NCBI GenBank assembly: GCA_041576815.1
Contig: JBFGKE010000014.1
Location: 1-64,000, forward strand
Length of the DNA: 64,000 nt
Direction of reading: 5' to 3'
From: SG8-38 sp041576815
GTDB taxonomy: Bacteria; Myxococcota_A; Polyangia; Polyangiales; Houyiibacteriaceae
The notes below the pieces were generated by a model, which worked only from the letters and a program-made list of their open reading frames with translations, was not told where the DNA came from and searched no databases. Of the stretch, positions 1-9,646 are shown piece by piece (the first letter of the stretch is position 1; the number at the start of each line of letters is the position of its first letter). Position numbers and translations under genes: made by a program.

Positions 1-1
1 G

Positions 2-436
2 TTCGGGCTCCTCCGGCATCGACTCGCCGCTCGGCTTGCGGGTCTGCAGGGTGTGGATGTGGTCACCACCGCGCGGTTGCTGCTCACCGAGTTCGTCCGG
101 TTCGCCGCCGAACACCCCGCGCTCCACCGATTCATGCTCCAAGAAGGAACGGGACCGAGTGAGCGCCTCGAGTGGCTGGTTGCGAAGCACGTCGCTCCGA
201 TGGGCGCGCTCCTGCAAGGAATGTTGCAAGGTATCGAGTCTGCTGGCGGTCCGTCCCTCGGACCGCCAAGCCATGTCTTCTACGTTCTCATCGGCGCCGT
301 TTCCACGCCGTATGCCCTCGCCCCTCAGGTGGGCCTGACAACCGGCCAGGACCCGTTTTCAGAAGAGTACATCAAGACCCACACCGAGATGATCGTGCGC
401 CTGTTCATTCCCGAGCAGCTCGGAGCCGTCGCATGA
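2..436 (+). CDS. TetR-family regulator, C-terminal part (5' truncated by window edge)
   Basis: The frame is open from base 2 and gives about 144 residues, ending in VRLFIPEQLGAVA. The visible part is helical and looks like the ligand-binding/dimerisation domain of TetR-type repressors: an 'RFAAEHPALHRFMLQEG' stretch followed by a 'FYVLIGAV' helix, as in many TetR C-terminal domains. The N-terminal helix-turn-helix would lie left of the window, so DNA binding cannot be checked. It converges on the methyltransferase gene about 50 bases downstream. The likely role is a one-component repressor of a neighbouring gene outside the window; the ligand is unknown. Confidence 0.72.
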   Translation, partial: FGLLRHRLAARLAGLQGVDVVTTARLLLTEFVRFAAEHPALHRFMLQEGTGPSERLEWLVAKHVAPMGALLQGMLQGIESAGGPSLGPPSHVFYVLIGAVSTPYALAPQVGLTTGQDPFSEEYIKTHTEMIVRLFIPEQLGAVA

Positions 437-486
437 AGCTATTCCGCACCCAATCATTTCAGCAGCGTAGCCGCCTCGCGGGACCG

Positions 487-1290
487 CTACGCCCGAGCGG
501 TCACGGTCGTGACGCGTACCGCGAGCGACGGGGTGCCATTCCCTGCGGCGGCGTGCCCCTTACCGAGGACGTCGCGTGCGAGCGCTTTGCGCTTCTCGTC
601 GTCCATCTGGCCGACGATCCCAGCCAGCGGAGTGCTGTGGATGTACTGCCACATGAAGTCGGCGGGTATGGGAAGGGTGGCGGTGGTCGCATCGACGCGG
701 ACGTCTCGGAAGCTAGCCTCCGTCATCAATGCGCGAATTTCATCGGCGCCGTGAAGCGAAAACACGACATGAACGAAGCCAGCTGCTTGCGGGCCGACGT
801 GGCGCTTCAGGGCGTCTGCAAGGCTTCTGAACACAGGCGGCGTGGGGCCGGGCAGGTTGAGTACGACCCGACCGCCCGGCGTGAGGACACGGTGCTTCTC
901 TCGCAACGCAGCGATCTTGTCCGGGAAAAACTGTAGACCCATCTGGCACGTTACGATGTCGAAGGTGTCGTCCGAAAACGGCAGCTTCTCGGCGTTACCC
1001 TCGTGCCATTCGATGCGAGCGTCAGGAGCTTCCACCGATCGCGCCACCGCCAGCATGCCCGGGTTCCCGTCCAGCCCAGCGACCCTCCCTGTTGGGCCCA
1101 CGCGCTTCGCCACGAGCCGCGTTACGATGCCGGTCCCGCATGCCACATCCAACACCTGCTCACCCGGCTGCGGACCTGCGACGTCGACCAAAGCAGCGGC
1201 CAGCGGGGCGCCGATTGCGGGGACGAAGTACCTTTCGTAGTTCTCCGGGGCACTTCCTCCGTAAGACTTGTCAAAGCTATGCTCGGTCAT
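487..1290 (-). CDS. Class I SAM-dependent methyltransferase (UbiE/Methyltransf_11 type)
   Basis: The product is 267 aa. The SAM-binding motif I, VLDVACGTGIVTRL, sits at residues 47-60, followed by an acidic residue after the second strand (GLDGN), 'FDIVTCQMGLQFF' as motif II, and a 'LTPGGRVVLNLPG' post-motif. This is a Rossmann-fold methyltransferase of normal family length. The start is placed at MTEHSFDKSYGG because this matches the usual N-terminus of such enzymes; the open frame continues 10 codons upstream. The substrate cannot be read from sequence; related proteins methylate quinones, small molecules or lipids. It is transcribed divergently from glycogen phosphorylase across a gap of about 310 bases. 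Confidence 0.85.
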   Translation of the reverse strand: MTEHSFDKSYGGSAPENYERYFVPAIGAPLAAALVDVAGPQPGEQVLDVACGTGIVTRLVAKRVGPTGRVAGLDGNPGMLAVARSVEAPDARIEWHEGNAEKLPFSDDTFDIVTCQMGLQFFPDKIAALREKHRVLTPGGRVVLNLPGPTPPVFRSLADALKRHVGPQAAGFVHVVFSLHGADEIRALMTEASFRDVRVDATTATLPIPADFMWQYIHSTPLAGIVGQMDDEKRKALARDVLGKGHAAAGNGTPSLAVRVTTVTARA

Positions 1291-1599
1291 CGACTTGCCC
1301 TCTTGGCCCGCAGCCAGCAATCCTCGCGGCGCATGGCTCGTCTGATGCGTAGCCCTCTCTTTGCGGTCCTACCACACGCCACACCGCGGCCCAAGGATGA
1401 GCATCCGCAGGCCGTGATCGCGACTCCCCACGTGGTTGGAAAAGAGAAAGAGCCGACCGAATACCGGCGGGGCCAAGCGACAGCGCTGGGCGCTCTTGCC
1501 GCATCTAGGGCAACATCGGTCGGATCTTCTTGCGGCCACTCGAGGCTTGCTATCGTCCAGACAAAGGTCGACACTGGCCCGACCCGTTGCGGAGGGGTC
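1291..1599. other. Divergent intergenic region, methyltransferase / glgP
   Basis: This is 309 bases between two divergent genes. The glgP frame stays open upstream of its start, but that translation (rich in Arg, Ser and His) does not resemble glycogen phosphorylase, so I read it as non-coding. It presumably holds both promoters. I see a GGAGG-type ribosome site just before glgP but no convincing sigma-70 hexamers, operator palindrome or RNA gene. Confidence 0.5.
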
Positions 1600-4098
1600 A
1601 TGGACGCGAAAACCTCGTCGACACGCGCACGCGTCGAAGACGACCGGACTGGGACCGACGTCGAGACGCTGCGGCGCGCCATTCAAGAGAACCTCGTCTT
1701 TCGCTGCGGCAACGTCCCCGCGCTGGCGACGCGCACCGACTACTACCTGGCGGTCGCGTACACGGTGCGCGACCGTCTCATGCAGCGTTGGCTCAGCACC
1801 GCTCGGGCTTTGCTCGCCAAGCCCACGCGTGTGGTGTGCTACCTGTCGGCCGAGTACCTTCTCGGACCGTCTCTCGGCAACGCGCTCTTGAACCTCGGCA
1901 TTCGCAAAGAGGTGGCGGAAGCGGTCGCGTCCCTCGGCCAGGACCTCGACGACCTGATCGACGAAGAGCGAGAGCCCGGCCTAGGCAACGGTGGGCTCGG
2001 TCGCCTGGCTGCATGCTTCATGGACTCCCTGTCGACCCTGCAGATCCCCGCCGTGGGATACGGCTTGCGGTACGAGTTTGGGATCTTCGAGCAGCGCATC
2101 AAAGACGGCTGGCAGATCGAGCGGACGGACAAGTGGCTCAATCAAGGCAACCCGTGGGAGTTCGTTCGGCCCGACTACACGTACCCGGTCGGCTTCGGCG
2201 GCCACACCGAATCCTACACGGATGAGCAAGGCCGGTACTGCGTTCGCTGGCATCCTCACACGTTGGTGAAGGGGGTCGCGTACGCCACACCCATCCCAGG
2301 ATACAAGGTCAACAACATGAACCTCTTGCGACTGTGGGCCGCACAGGCCGCCGAGACGTTCGATTTCGCGAGCTTCAACATCGGCGACTACTACGGCGCC
2401 GTCGAGCGCAAGGTTGCCTCCGAGACCCTCACCAAGGTGCTCTACCCAAACGACGAGGCTGCGCAGGGAAAGCAACTCCGTTTGCAGCAGCAGTACTTCC
2501 TCGTGTCGTGCTCGCTGCAGGACATGCTCCGGCTGCATCAGCTCCGCGGTGGCAAGCCCGAAAACCTCCACGAGTGGTTCGCGATTCAGCTCAATGACAC
2601 GCACCCCGCGCTTGCGATTCCCGAGCTGATGCGGCTGCTGCTCGACCAATACCGGATGAGCTGGGCGGACGCTTGGCGAATCACGTCTCGAACGTTTGCG
2701 TACACCAATCACACGCTGCTGCCCGAGGCGCTCGAAACCTGGCCTCTACCGATGTTCGGACGCCTTTTGCCGCGGCACCTCGAGATCGTTTACGAGATCA
2801 ATGCGCGCTTCATGGACCAGGTTCGCGAGCGCTTCCCCGACGACTACTCGCGGCACGCCCGCATGTCGATGATCGACGACAACGGCCCCGGTGCAGTGCG
2901 TATGGCAAACCTCGCGACGGTTGGCAGCTTCTCCGTGAACGGGGTCTCGGCACTTCACACCGAGCTTTTGAAAACCCGCGTCATGCAGGACTTTCACGAG
3001 CTCTACCCGGACAAGTTCAACAACAAGACCAACGGCGTCACGCCGCGCCGGTTCCTGGCGCTCGCCAACCCCCAGCTCGCGGAGCTGATCACGGAGCAAA
3101 TCGGAGAAGCCTGGATCACCGACCTCGAGCAGCTGCGGAGCCTCGAAGAGGTGGCGGACGATCGTGATTTTCAGGCGAAGTGGAGGGCCGTGAAGAGGGA
3201 GCGCAAACGGCTGGCGGCGGAAGAGGCGCGGCGGTTGATGAAGGTCGAGACCAACCTCGACTCGATGTTCGACGTGCAGGTCAAACGTATTCACGAATAC
3301 AAACGCCAACACTTGGCTGCGTTGCACATCGTTCACTTGTACCAGCAGCTCAAGCAAGACCCGGGCCTCGTGAAAGCGCCCCGCACGTTCATCTTTGGCG
3401 GCAAGGCCGCGCCCGGCTACGCGATGGCCAAGCTCATCATCAAGCTGATCAACTCGATAGGCGAAGTCGTGGGCTCCGACCCGGACAGCCGAGACATGCT
3501 CCAGGTTGTGTTCGTCCCAAACTACAACGTCAAGACCGCACAGCTCGCCTACCCGTGTGCCGACCTCTCCGAGCAGATTTCGACCGCCGGGAAGGAAGCA
3601 TCTGGGACCGGGAACATGAAGTTTTCGATGAACGGGGCGCTCACCATCGGTACCTTGGACGGGGCCAACGTCGAAATCAGGGAGGCCGTCGGCCCGGAGA
3701 ACTTCTTCCTTTTCGGCCTCACCGCAGACGAAATCCACGGTCTTCGTGAATCGAGCTACCGCCCATACGAGTACTACGAGCAAAACCACGCCCTCAAAAG
3801 CGCGATTGATCTAGTCGCGTCGGGTCACTTCTCGCACGGCGATCGGTCGCTTTTTGGACCGCTCGTCGACAGCCTCATCTACCACGACCCGTACTTCGTG
3901 CTTGCCGACTTCCAGTCCTACATCGACTGCCAGCAGAGGGTCAGCGACGCGTGGGCCGACCCTCAACACTGGACGAAGATGTCCATTCTCAACGCCGCGC
4001 GAGTTGGCTACTTCTCCTCGGACCGCACGATTCGCGACTACTGCCGCGACATCTGGCGGGTCGAGCCCAACCCCGTCGACCTGGTCGATGTGGGCTGA
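1600..4098 (+). CDS. glgP: Glycogen/starch phosphorylase
   Basis: The product is 832 aa, the usual family length. It releases glucose-1-phosphate from alpha-1,4-glucan ends in the cytoplasm using pyridoxal phosphate. The PLP-binding signature EASGTGNMKFSMNGALTIGT is complete, with the Schiff-base lysine near residue 674. Other family blocks are present, including RVVCYLSAEYLLGPSLGNAL near the N-terminus, EPGLGNGGLGRLAACFMDS, TNHTLLPEALE and NKTNGVTPRRFL. The start is ATG 1600, preceded at once by GGAGGGG; the frame is open far upstream but without family similarity. It is a stand-alone gene here, with no glgB, glgC or amylomaltase beside it. It implies glycogen storage. Confidence 0.96.
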   Translation: MDAKTSSTRARVEDDRTGTDVETLRRAIQENLVFRCGNVPALATRTDYYLAVAYTVRDRLMQRWLSTARALLAKPTRVVCYLSAEYLLGPSLGNALLNLGIRKEVAEAVASLGQDLDDLIDEEREPGLGNGGLGRLAACFMDSLSTLQIPAVGYGLRYEFGIFEQRIKDGWQIERTDKWLNQGNPWEFVRPDYTYPVGFGGHTESYTDEQGRYCVRWHPHTLVKGVAYATPIPGYKVNNMNLLRLWAAQAAETFDFASFNIGDYYGAVERKVASETLTKVLYPNDEAAQGKQLRLQQQYFLVSCSLQDMLRLHQLRGGKPENLHEWFAIQLNDTHPALAIPELMRLLLDQYRMSWADAWRITSRTFAYTNHTLLPEALETWPLPMFGRLLPRHLEIVYEINARFMDQVRERFPDDYSRHARMSMIDDNGPGAVRMANLATVGSFSVNGVSALHTELLKTRVMQDFHELYPDKFNNKTNGVTPRRFLALANPQLAELITEQIGEAWITDLEQLRSLEEVADDRDFQAKWRAVKRERKRLAAEEARRLMKVETNLDSMFDVQVKRIHEYKRQHLAALHIVHLYQQLKQDPGLVKAPRTFIFGGKAAPGYAMAKLIIKLINSIGEVVGSDPDSRDMLQVVFVPNYNVKTAQLAYPCADLSEQISTAGKEASGTGNMKFSMNGALTIGTLDGANVEIREAVGPENFFLFGLTADEIHGLRESSYRPYEYYEQNHALKSAIDLVASGHFSHGDRSLFGPLVDSLIYHDPYFVLADFQSYIDCQQRVSDAWADPQHWTKMSILNAARVGYFSSDRTIRDYCRDIWRVEPNPVDLVDVG

Positions 4099-4210
4099 TG
4101 TCACGCGAGATCGTCTGCATCGACGCTCTCTTCGCCCCACCGGGATGGCGATGGCGCCGAGTTCGAGTCCTCTCCCCTAGGTGTCCGACAGGCGCGGCGA
4201 GCTGCCGCAG

Positions 4211-5224
4211 CTACCGTTCCGCTCGGTACCTCGCGGGAGACGAGCCAGTCCACCGTTTGAACGCACGGCAAAACGCGCCGACGCTCGAGAACCCGAGCTC
4301 GTACGCAATCGCGGCCAGAGGAGTCGTGGTCGATCCGAGCAGCTCGGACGCACGTGCTTGCCTTGCTTCGGCGACGAGCTCCCGAATGCTGACGCCTTCT
4401 TCGCTGAGCTTTCGGCGGAGCGTACGTTCACTGAGCTTCATGTCCCGAGCCAGGCGTGAGGCGACGGGCTCCGTGTCGCGCAGGTTGTGCCAGAGCCATA
4501 GGCGAACCCGGTCAGCGAGGCGTGATGTGGGCGCCCGCGTGGTAAGCCACTTCGAGGCTTGGTCAGCGATCAGTTGACCGAGTTGCGGATCAGCGCCCCG
4601 AATCGGAAGGTCGAGCCACGCGGTCGGGAACTCGAATCCGACTGAGCGACTGCCGAAGCACACCTTGCAGGGAAGGAAGCCGCGCAGCGTGTCGGCGTTG
4701 GACGACATGGGATGTACGAAGTTGATCCGGTCCGGAAGAAGCTCGGAGGGGATCACCGTTCTTCCGTAAGCGAACAGCCCGATCATGAAGAACTCGGCGA
4801 GAGGGGCCGGTCCGAGAGGCGCGCCGTCCAGCTCGAAGTCGAAGCGTGATCTCGCGTCGCCAAGAACGAGCTCTGCGCGAAGCCCTTGAATACCGACGCC
4901 GAGGTACGGAGCCGAAAAGCGCCATCCGTCACGCACGGTCCCTTGCGAGCCCAGCAGATGTAGGGGGATGGGAAACGCGTCGGGCTGCATTCGGGCAGCC
5001 GCGCGCGCGGGCAGACGCGAGTCTGACGTCATCTCGATGGAAGCTGCGCGGAGAGCCAGCCACGAGCCGAGGGCCATGTGCGCCGCGAGCGGTCGCAGGC
5101 TCGCCTCCCGCAAGCCGAGCTTCGCGAGCAACGGCGCGGGGTCGTGGCCGACCTCGCGCATCTCGCGAACGAGCGGCAGCGCGAGCCGTGCGGATACCAG
5201 TCGGGTGGGGTCGTAGGGAGTCAT
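4211..5224 (-). CDS. AraC-family transcriptional regulator with Arabinose_bd-type N-terminal domain
   Basis: The product is 337 aa. The C-terminal ~100 residues form the AraC double helix-turn-helix: 'SRLARDMKLSERTLRRKLSEE' for the first and 'LAAIAYELGFSSVGAFCRAFKRW' for the second, ending in the typical 'GSSPARYR'. The N-terminal ~200 residues match the domain found in OruR/ArgR-type AraC regulators, including 'GFEFPTAWLDLPI'-like text. Such proteins usually activate catabolic or virulence genes in response to a small molecule. The start is ATG 5224, because the frame upstream is low-complexity shadow sequence. The nearest divergent gene is the anchored protein at 5360, a possible target. 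Confidence 0.88.
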   Translation of the reverse strand: MTPYDPTRLVSARLALPLVREMREVGHDPAPLLAKLGLREASLRPLAAHMALGSWLALRAASIEMTSDSRLPARAAARMQPDAFPIPLHLLGSQGTVRDGWRFSAPYLGVGIQGLRAELVLGDARSRFDFELDGAPLGPAPLAEFFMIGLFAYGRTVIPSELLPDRINFVHPMSSNADTLRGFLPCKVCFGSRSVGFEFPTAWLDLPIRGADPQLGQLIADQASKWLTTRAPTSRLADRVRLWLWHNLRDTEPVASRLARDMKLSERTLRRKLSEEGVSIRELVAEARQARASELLGSTTTPLAAIAYELGFSSVGAFCRAFKRWTGSSPARYRAER

Positions 5225-5359
5225 GACTGGCGAGAGACCGGACCGGCCCTGGACCCGATGGTGGATTCCATTGGGGAAAACGGGCGTTTTGGCAGAAAGA
5301 GAATACACAATTGGCCGATACAGTGAACGGCAAATCCGACTCGGGCGGTAAGGTGGGTC

Positions 5360-6559
5360 GTGTCCTCGGAGAGGTGGCTGCTGATTGGCGTTGTTTTGGC
5401 CTTCGCCGCGGCGTTGTTGCTCTTTCGATACCTGGGCACGAGCCCGGTCGATGGGTCTGTCGAGCCAAGCCCGACCGTCGAGACCCGCGATGATTTGAGG
5501 GCCCGCCGGACGTCTGAGGGCCGCGTCGCGGAAGCGACGAGCGATGACCAAGTCGACATCGACGAGGTGGACGAGTTGGAGGAAGAGGCTGCGGCGACCG
5601 GCTACGAAGACCATCCGAGCATTCGTCAGTTCAAGGCCATCACCCGGTATCCAACTTCGACTCGGCGCCTCACGACGGAGTCGACCGATCTGCTCAACCC
5701 GAACAAGCGTCACGAGAAAAGACAGCCAGTGCCCGACGCTCGGGACAACGAGAACCGCGCATGGGAGGTCTTGCACACCTCGGACCGCTACTTCGTTTGG
5801 GACGCGGAGGCAGTGACGGTCTCGTTGGCTCTCTGGCACTTGGGTGACCCGGTGATCCCCACCGCTGTCGTGATGGTGGCGATGCCGCGCGGCGCCTCGA
5901 GCGACGGGAACCGAGTCGCGCTTTCCACGGAGCGCGTCGGTTCGGAGATTCGCGCATCTTTCGTTCCCAACGAGCACTGGCCGGACTACATCGGCGAGCT
6001 CGAAGTGACGACAACCTTCAGAGCGCCGGGATTGCGCGAGCAAACGGGACAGCTACGCTTCTTCTTCACTGGAGGGAATCGGATCCCGGCGCGATTCACG
6101 GGGCAGTTCAGCGATGATGCTCGGGCCGGCGACCTAGCCATCGAAGTGGGCGTCGAGGTGACGACCGCCGGCACCTATCGAATCGAGGGCAATCTCTTCG
6201 ACCGAGACGGCGAACCCGTCGCGTGGGCTCAAGGCGAAACGGAACTCTCGCCCGGAGCGCGCGATGTGAGTCTCGTCTTTTATGGTCTGGCCTTTCACGA
6301 TGCGGGGGCCGTGGCGCCCTATACGCTTCGCCAACTGCGGGGGTACCGCTTGCGGCGTGGCGACTCGCCCCACCGCGAAGACGTGCCGAGCTACGACGGT
6401 GAATACGAGACGAGCGCACGCTATTCGCCCGCAGACTTCCGGTCGGAGGAATACGAGAGCCCGCACAAGCGACGGATGCTCGAACGCTACCGCGAGGCCA
6501 TCGAACGCGGCGTAGTATTGACCGAACCGGAGTTCGTGGGCGACGGACGCCAAAGATGA
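5360..6559 (+). CDS. Membrane-anchored periplasmic protein of unknown function
   Basis: The product is 399 aa from a GTG start with an AAGGTGGG ribosome site just upstream. It has a short N-terminus and one hydrophobic segment at about residues 6-23 (LLIGVVLAFAAALLLF). An acidic, low-complexity linker follows at about 55-75, then a globular part that looks mostly beta. That part includes a 'GTYRIEGNLFDRDGEPVAWAQG' stretch reminiscent of domains in exported 'choice-of-anchor' proteins. It probably faces the periplasm, held by the uncleaved helix. I do not recognise a family with confidence. The next gene downstream, 52 bases away, also encodes an exported protein. Confidence 0.7.
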   Translation: MSSERWLLIGVVLAFAAALLLFRYLGTSPVDGSVEPSPTVETRDDLRARRTSEGRVAEATSDDQVDIDEVDELEEEAAATGYEDHPSIRQFKAITRYPTSTRRLTTESTDLLNPNKRHEKRQPVPDARDNENRAWEVLHTSDRYFVWDAEAVTVSLALWHLGDPVIPTAVVMVAMPRGASSDGNRVALSTERVGSEIRASFVPNEHWPDYIGELEVTTTFRAPGLREQTGQLRFFFTGGNRIPARFTGQFSDDARAGDLAIEVGVEVTTAGTYRIEGNLFDRDGEPVAWAQGETELSPGARDVSLVFYGLAFHDAGAVAPYTLRQLRGYRLRRGDSPHREDVPSYDGEYETSARYSPADFRSEEYESPHKRRMLERYREAIERGVVLTEPEFVGDGRQR

Positions 6560-6611
6560 AGTGATAGGACAATGATGCGGCGCGGACGCGCCTCTAGAGG
6601 GAGAGCAAGCG

Positions 6612-7766
6612 ATGGAGACCTGGAAGATGACAGCAAGTATGTTCCGCACGGCATTGACGCCACTCTTGGCCGCAACCGCGGTGTGGCTCGCCGCTCCGAC
6701 GGCGCAGGCAGGCAAGGTCGGGGGGGACGACGCTGGGCGCTGCGAGCGCTTGGAGAGCGAGTCGGTCACGACCTGCACGGGGAAAGGCAAGAACAAGGTC
6801 TGCGTCACCGAGGACACGTACTGCGGCGGACCGGGGAACGGTGGCTCCTGCTCATGCGAGGCGAGCTGCGCGGCGGCAGGAAACTGCTGCACGGACTACG
6901 AACCGGTGTGTGCTGGCAACTTCCAGTGCACGCCGGACTCGGGCCAGATCGTGTTCCTGCATCAGGGCGGAATGTGCTCGACGCAGTGGGACTACCCGAG
7001 TAGCTCCGACCGGCTCGCAAACGTGAGTGGCATTTCCAACGCAGTGTCTGTCGACGTTCACGGGGTCCAGACCGATTCGACGGGGACACAGGTAGCTGCG
7101 AAGACGTTTGCCCGGTACGCGGATGCCTGTTGCACCGACAGCAACAGCTGCATCGTCTACAACTATTCCAACGGCGATAACGTCGTTGGGTTTGCGCTCG
7201 ACCAGCTTGCGAGTGTAGAGCAGGTGTGTACCGGCAAGGGCAGAAATCGCGTCTGCGAGGACGTGCCCAGCTGGAACATCCTGGAGGTGCGAACCGCGGC
7301 GGGCAACGGTGGAGGCAGCGAGCTCTCGAATTGGCAGTCACTCGCAGACCTGTTCGCGTGCTCGCTCGCGCCCGAAATCAGCCCGAGCAAGATTCGCAAT
7401 CTCTACAACCACAACAACACCCAGGGCGTGCCCATCTACCATATGGGCGGCTTCCTCGATCAGGTGTCCGGTAGCGATGACATCACGCTCGATGCGGCTT
7501 GGTGGTTTCTGCCGTGGCACAACGACGGCGCTGTCGGCTACCACTCGGCGGGTGCTCGGAACGACTCGGTCGAATGGTGTGGCGACGGAAACAATCTCGT
7601 TTGGGACTGGGACTACTTCGGCTACTGGTGCGCAGACGAAAACCTGTGCAGCAGTAACTACGGGACCCTCTTCCAGGGCCATGCGATCGCGTACTGCGCA
7701 ATGCTCATGGAGAACAGCGACCACATCGACCAAAAGATGGAGTACATCCTCTACGTGGGTCAGTAG
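6612..7766 (+). CDS. Secreted Cys-rich protein with somatomedin-B-like motif
   Basis: The product is 384 aa with a signal peptide (hydrophobic core about 12-27, cleavage likely after AQA at residue 33). The mature N-terminus is Cys-rich. Residues about 71-100 show the CxxxC...CC...C spacing of a somatomedin-B-like knot (CSCEASC, NCCTDYEPVC). Two copies of a CTGKGxNxVC motif occur, near residues 55 and 207. The C-terminal half contains 'DAAWWFLPWHNDGAVGYHSAGARND' in two pieces and 'FQGHAIAYC', with several His and Trp residues but no catalytic signature I can name. SMB-like domains bind proteins in animals and occur in exported bacterial proteins. The function is unknown. Confidence 0.78.
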   Translation: METWKMTASMFRTALTPLLAATAVWLAAPTAQAGKVGGDDAGRCERLESESVTTCTGKGKNKVCVTEDTYCGGPGNGGSCSCEASCAAAGNCCTDYEPVCAGNFQCTPDSGQIVFLHQGGMCSTQWDYPSSSDRLANVSGISNAVSVDVHGVQTDSTGTQVAAKTFARYADACCTDSNSCIVYNYSNGDNVVGFALDQLASVEQVCTGKGRNRVCEDVPSWNILEVRTAAGNGGGSELSNWQSLADLFACSLAPEISPSKIRNLYNHNNTQGVPIYHMGGFLDQVSGSDDITLDAAWWFLPWHNDGAVGYHSAGARNDSVEWCGDGNNLVWDWDYFGYWCADENLCSSNYGTLFQGHAIAYCAMLMENSDHIDQKMEYILYVGQ

Positions 7767-7849
7767 GGCTCGGGCTCGCTGCCCATGAGCTTTTCGGTCG
7801 CGGCCGATGCACGCAGTGGATCGTTAGGTCGTGTGGCGCGTTGCGATAA

Positions 7850-9511
7850 TCAAGGTACGTGGATGACCGACTTCAGCCCGTAGTGATCGGATAGCGGCAC
7901 CAACAAGTTGGTCGTCCCGCCCATGCCATCGTCGACCTGTACCGGAACCACGTCTTCATCGAACGTGCGTTCGGTCGACACCACGGTGCTTGCGTCGAGC
8001 TGGTATAGGTAGATGAGGTCGATCCAGGCGGGCAAGGTGTCCTCGACGCCGTTGAGTGGGTTGGTGTCACAGAACGTGCACAACGGCTCGTAGTCCGCCG
8101 CAGCACCCAGGGTGAGCACGCTCTCCAACACATCGAGTGTCGGTTCGCCCTCGGCATAGAGCACGATATCGCCGTTGACGTCTGTCACTTCGCGCCCTGC
8201 ATTGATGTCGCCCAAAACGACGGCCCGGCGGGTCCCGCTCGTCTGCTGCACGTACTGGATGAGCTTCTCCGCTTGCAGTTGCTGCTCGGCCGCCCACTGC
8301 TCGGGCTCTGTCGCGGCGCCGCCACCATACTGGCCCGTGTACGGAAACGTGTTGACGCCGCTCACGGTGAAGATGGGTGTCAGGTGGTTACAGTACACAT
8401 CGAGCTCGGCGTCGTTGGGTAAGGTTGCCGTCGCATTGATGATGACACGTCGGTTCCACGTGCCCGGCACGACGAACACTTCCTCGTTCGAAAGCGGGAA
8501 CTTGGAAAGAATCATCACTCCGTTTTGACCGCGAAAAGCGAGGTCCTGATTTTCGATGGTCTTGCAGCGATCGGCCAACGTACCGATCACCTCGGTCGGA
8601 AGCTGGGTGATCGCGCACGCATAGCAACGCTGCTGTAGCTCGTTTCCGAGGAGCAGGGGTGCGACCGGGAGAAGGCACGCGCTGGCTGCACACGCGGCGC
8701 TGGTGGTTTGACCGGTCGCGTCACCGGTGGTGGAGCAGAAGTCTGCTAGACATTGAGCTGCCTGGTCCACTTGGTCCGCGATGTTGGCCCCTTGGTCGCC
8801 GGTGTTCGCGTCGGGACAGGGCACACCGCTCGGCATGCTCGGGATTTGCCCGTTTTGGTCCGTGGGATCGTCGACCGGGGTATCGAGATCATGCGTGAAC
8901 GACACGGAGTAGGGAAACTGACCGGCCGCGGCAGCCACGATGGCGTCCTTGTCGGCCTGCTCCCATACCTCTTGCAGACATATGATGTCGGCATCCGTCG
9001 TAGGAATGGCGTTGATGATGGGAACGCGTCGCTCGGCCTCGAAAGGGATGAAGGCGCCGGCCAAAGCGACATTGAGAGTCTCCACCGCGACCTCGATGAT
9101 CCACTTGAACACTTGCACCCGGGTGCCCACGACGCCGTCACCTTCCAAATCGAGACGGACGATGAGCCTCTGAGCCCCGGGGACCAGGCCGAGAGCGACC
9201 GCGTCGAGGTCCGCAGATGCACTGGTGGCCCCTACGAAGTTGGTACCGAAAGCCGAAGTGACGTCGACGACCACCGCACCGTTATCGCTCGAAAGCTCGA
9301 TCTGGAGAGTCGAATCGGGAGTCAGCGGGGTAACGAAATTCATCGAGACGGTGAACAGGCCCGAGGCTGGAATCGTCTCGCCGGGTTGAGGCGAGTTGAT
9401 GATCGCGATCTCTTCCGGCGAGGCGCAGGTCATGCCCGATAGCGGGATCAGTCCAACGCACGTGAGCCAGACGATGATTGTGAGTCGTTTGGGACGCATG
9501 TCTCGGGGCAT
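7850..9511 (-). CDS. Exported endonuclease/exonuclease/phosphatase (DNase I-fold) protein
   Basis: The product is 553 aa. A hydrophobic signal at about residues 10-28 ends near a Cys (GMTCAS), so it may be secreted or lipid-anchored, although the lipobox is not canonical. The C-terminal ~400 residues carry the DNase I/sphingomyelinase-fold landmarks: 'TDADIICLQEVWE' (metal-binding Glu), 'CNHLTPIF', 'AVVLGDINAG' (Asp-x-Asn) and a terminal 'SDHYGL' (Asp-His). An insert of about 100 residues with paired Cys (CPD...CLADFC...CAACAIT) lies between the first two motifs. The N-terminal ~120 residues look like an Ig-like beta domain. The substrate may be nucleic acid, phospholipid or inositol phosphate. 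ATG 9499 is a possible shorter start. Confidence 0.85.
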   Translation of the reverse strand: MPRDMRPKRLTIIVWLTCVGLIPLSGMTCASPEEIAIINSPQPGETIPASGLFTVSMNFVTPLTPDSTLQIELSSDNGAVVVDVTSAFGTNFVGATSASADLDAVALGLVPGAQRLIVRLDLEGDGVVGTRVQVFKWIIEVAVETLNVALAGAFIPFEAERRVPIINAIPTTDADIICLQEVWEQADKDAIVAAAAGQFPYSVSFTHDLDTPVDDPTDQNGQIPSMPSGVPCPDANTGDQGANIADQVDQAAQCLADFCSTTGDATGQTTSAACAASACLLPVAPLLLGNELQQRCYACAITQLPTEVIGTLADRCKTIENQDLAFRGQNGVMILSKFPLSNEEVFVVPGTWNRRVIINATATLPNDAELDVYCNHLTPIFTVSGVNTFPYTGQYGGGAATEPEQWAAEQQLQAEKLIQYVQQTSGTRRAVVLGDINAGREVTDVNGDIVLYAEGEPTLDVLESVLTLGAAADYEPLCTFCDTNPLNGVEDTLPAWIDLIYLYQLDASTVVSTERTFDEDVVPVQVDDGMGGTTNLLVPLSDHYGLKSVIHVP

Positions 9512-9646
9512 ACTCGCCGCACTCGCCGCAAAAAAGCAAGCCTCGAAGCCCGGGATGTTCCTGCCGGTCGGCGCTGCGATCTCTGGCGCGGGAGCTCAGT
9601 GGTTTCGGGGGTTTAGAGGGGGGAGACTGTCCCGTGTTAGTGTCTG

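Noticed and set aside
1003..1599. Long upstream extension of the glycogen phosphorylase frame (about 199 codons)
   Set aside because: The translated part is Arg/Ser/His-rich without family similarity, and a good ribosome site lies just before ATG 1600.
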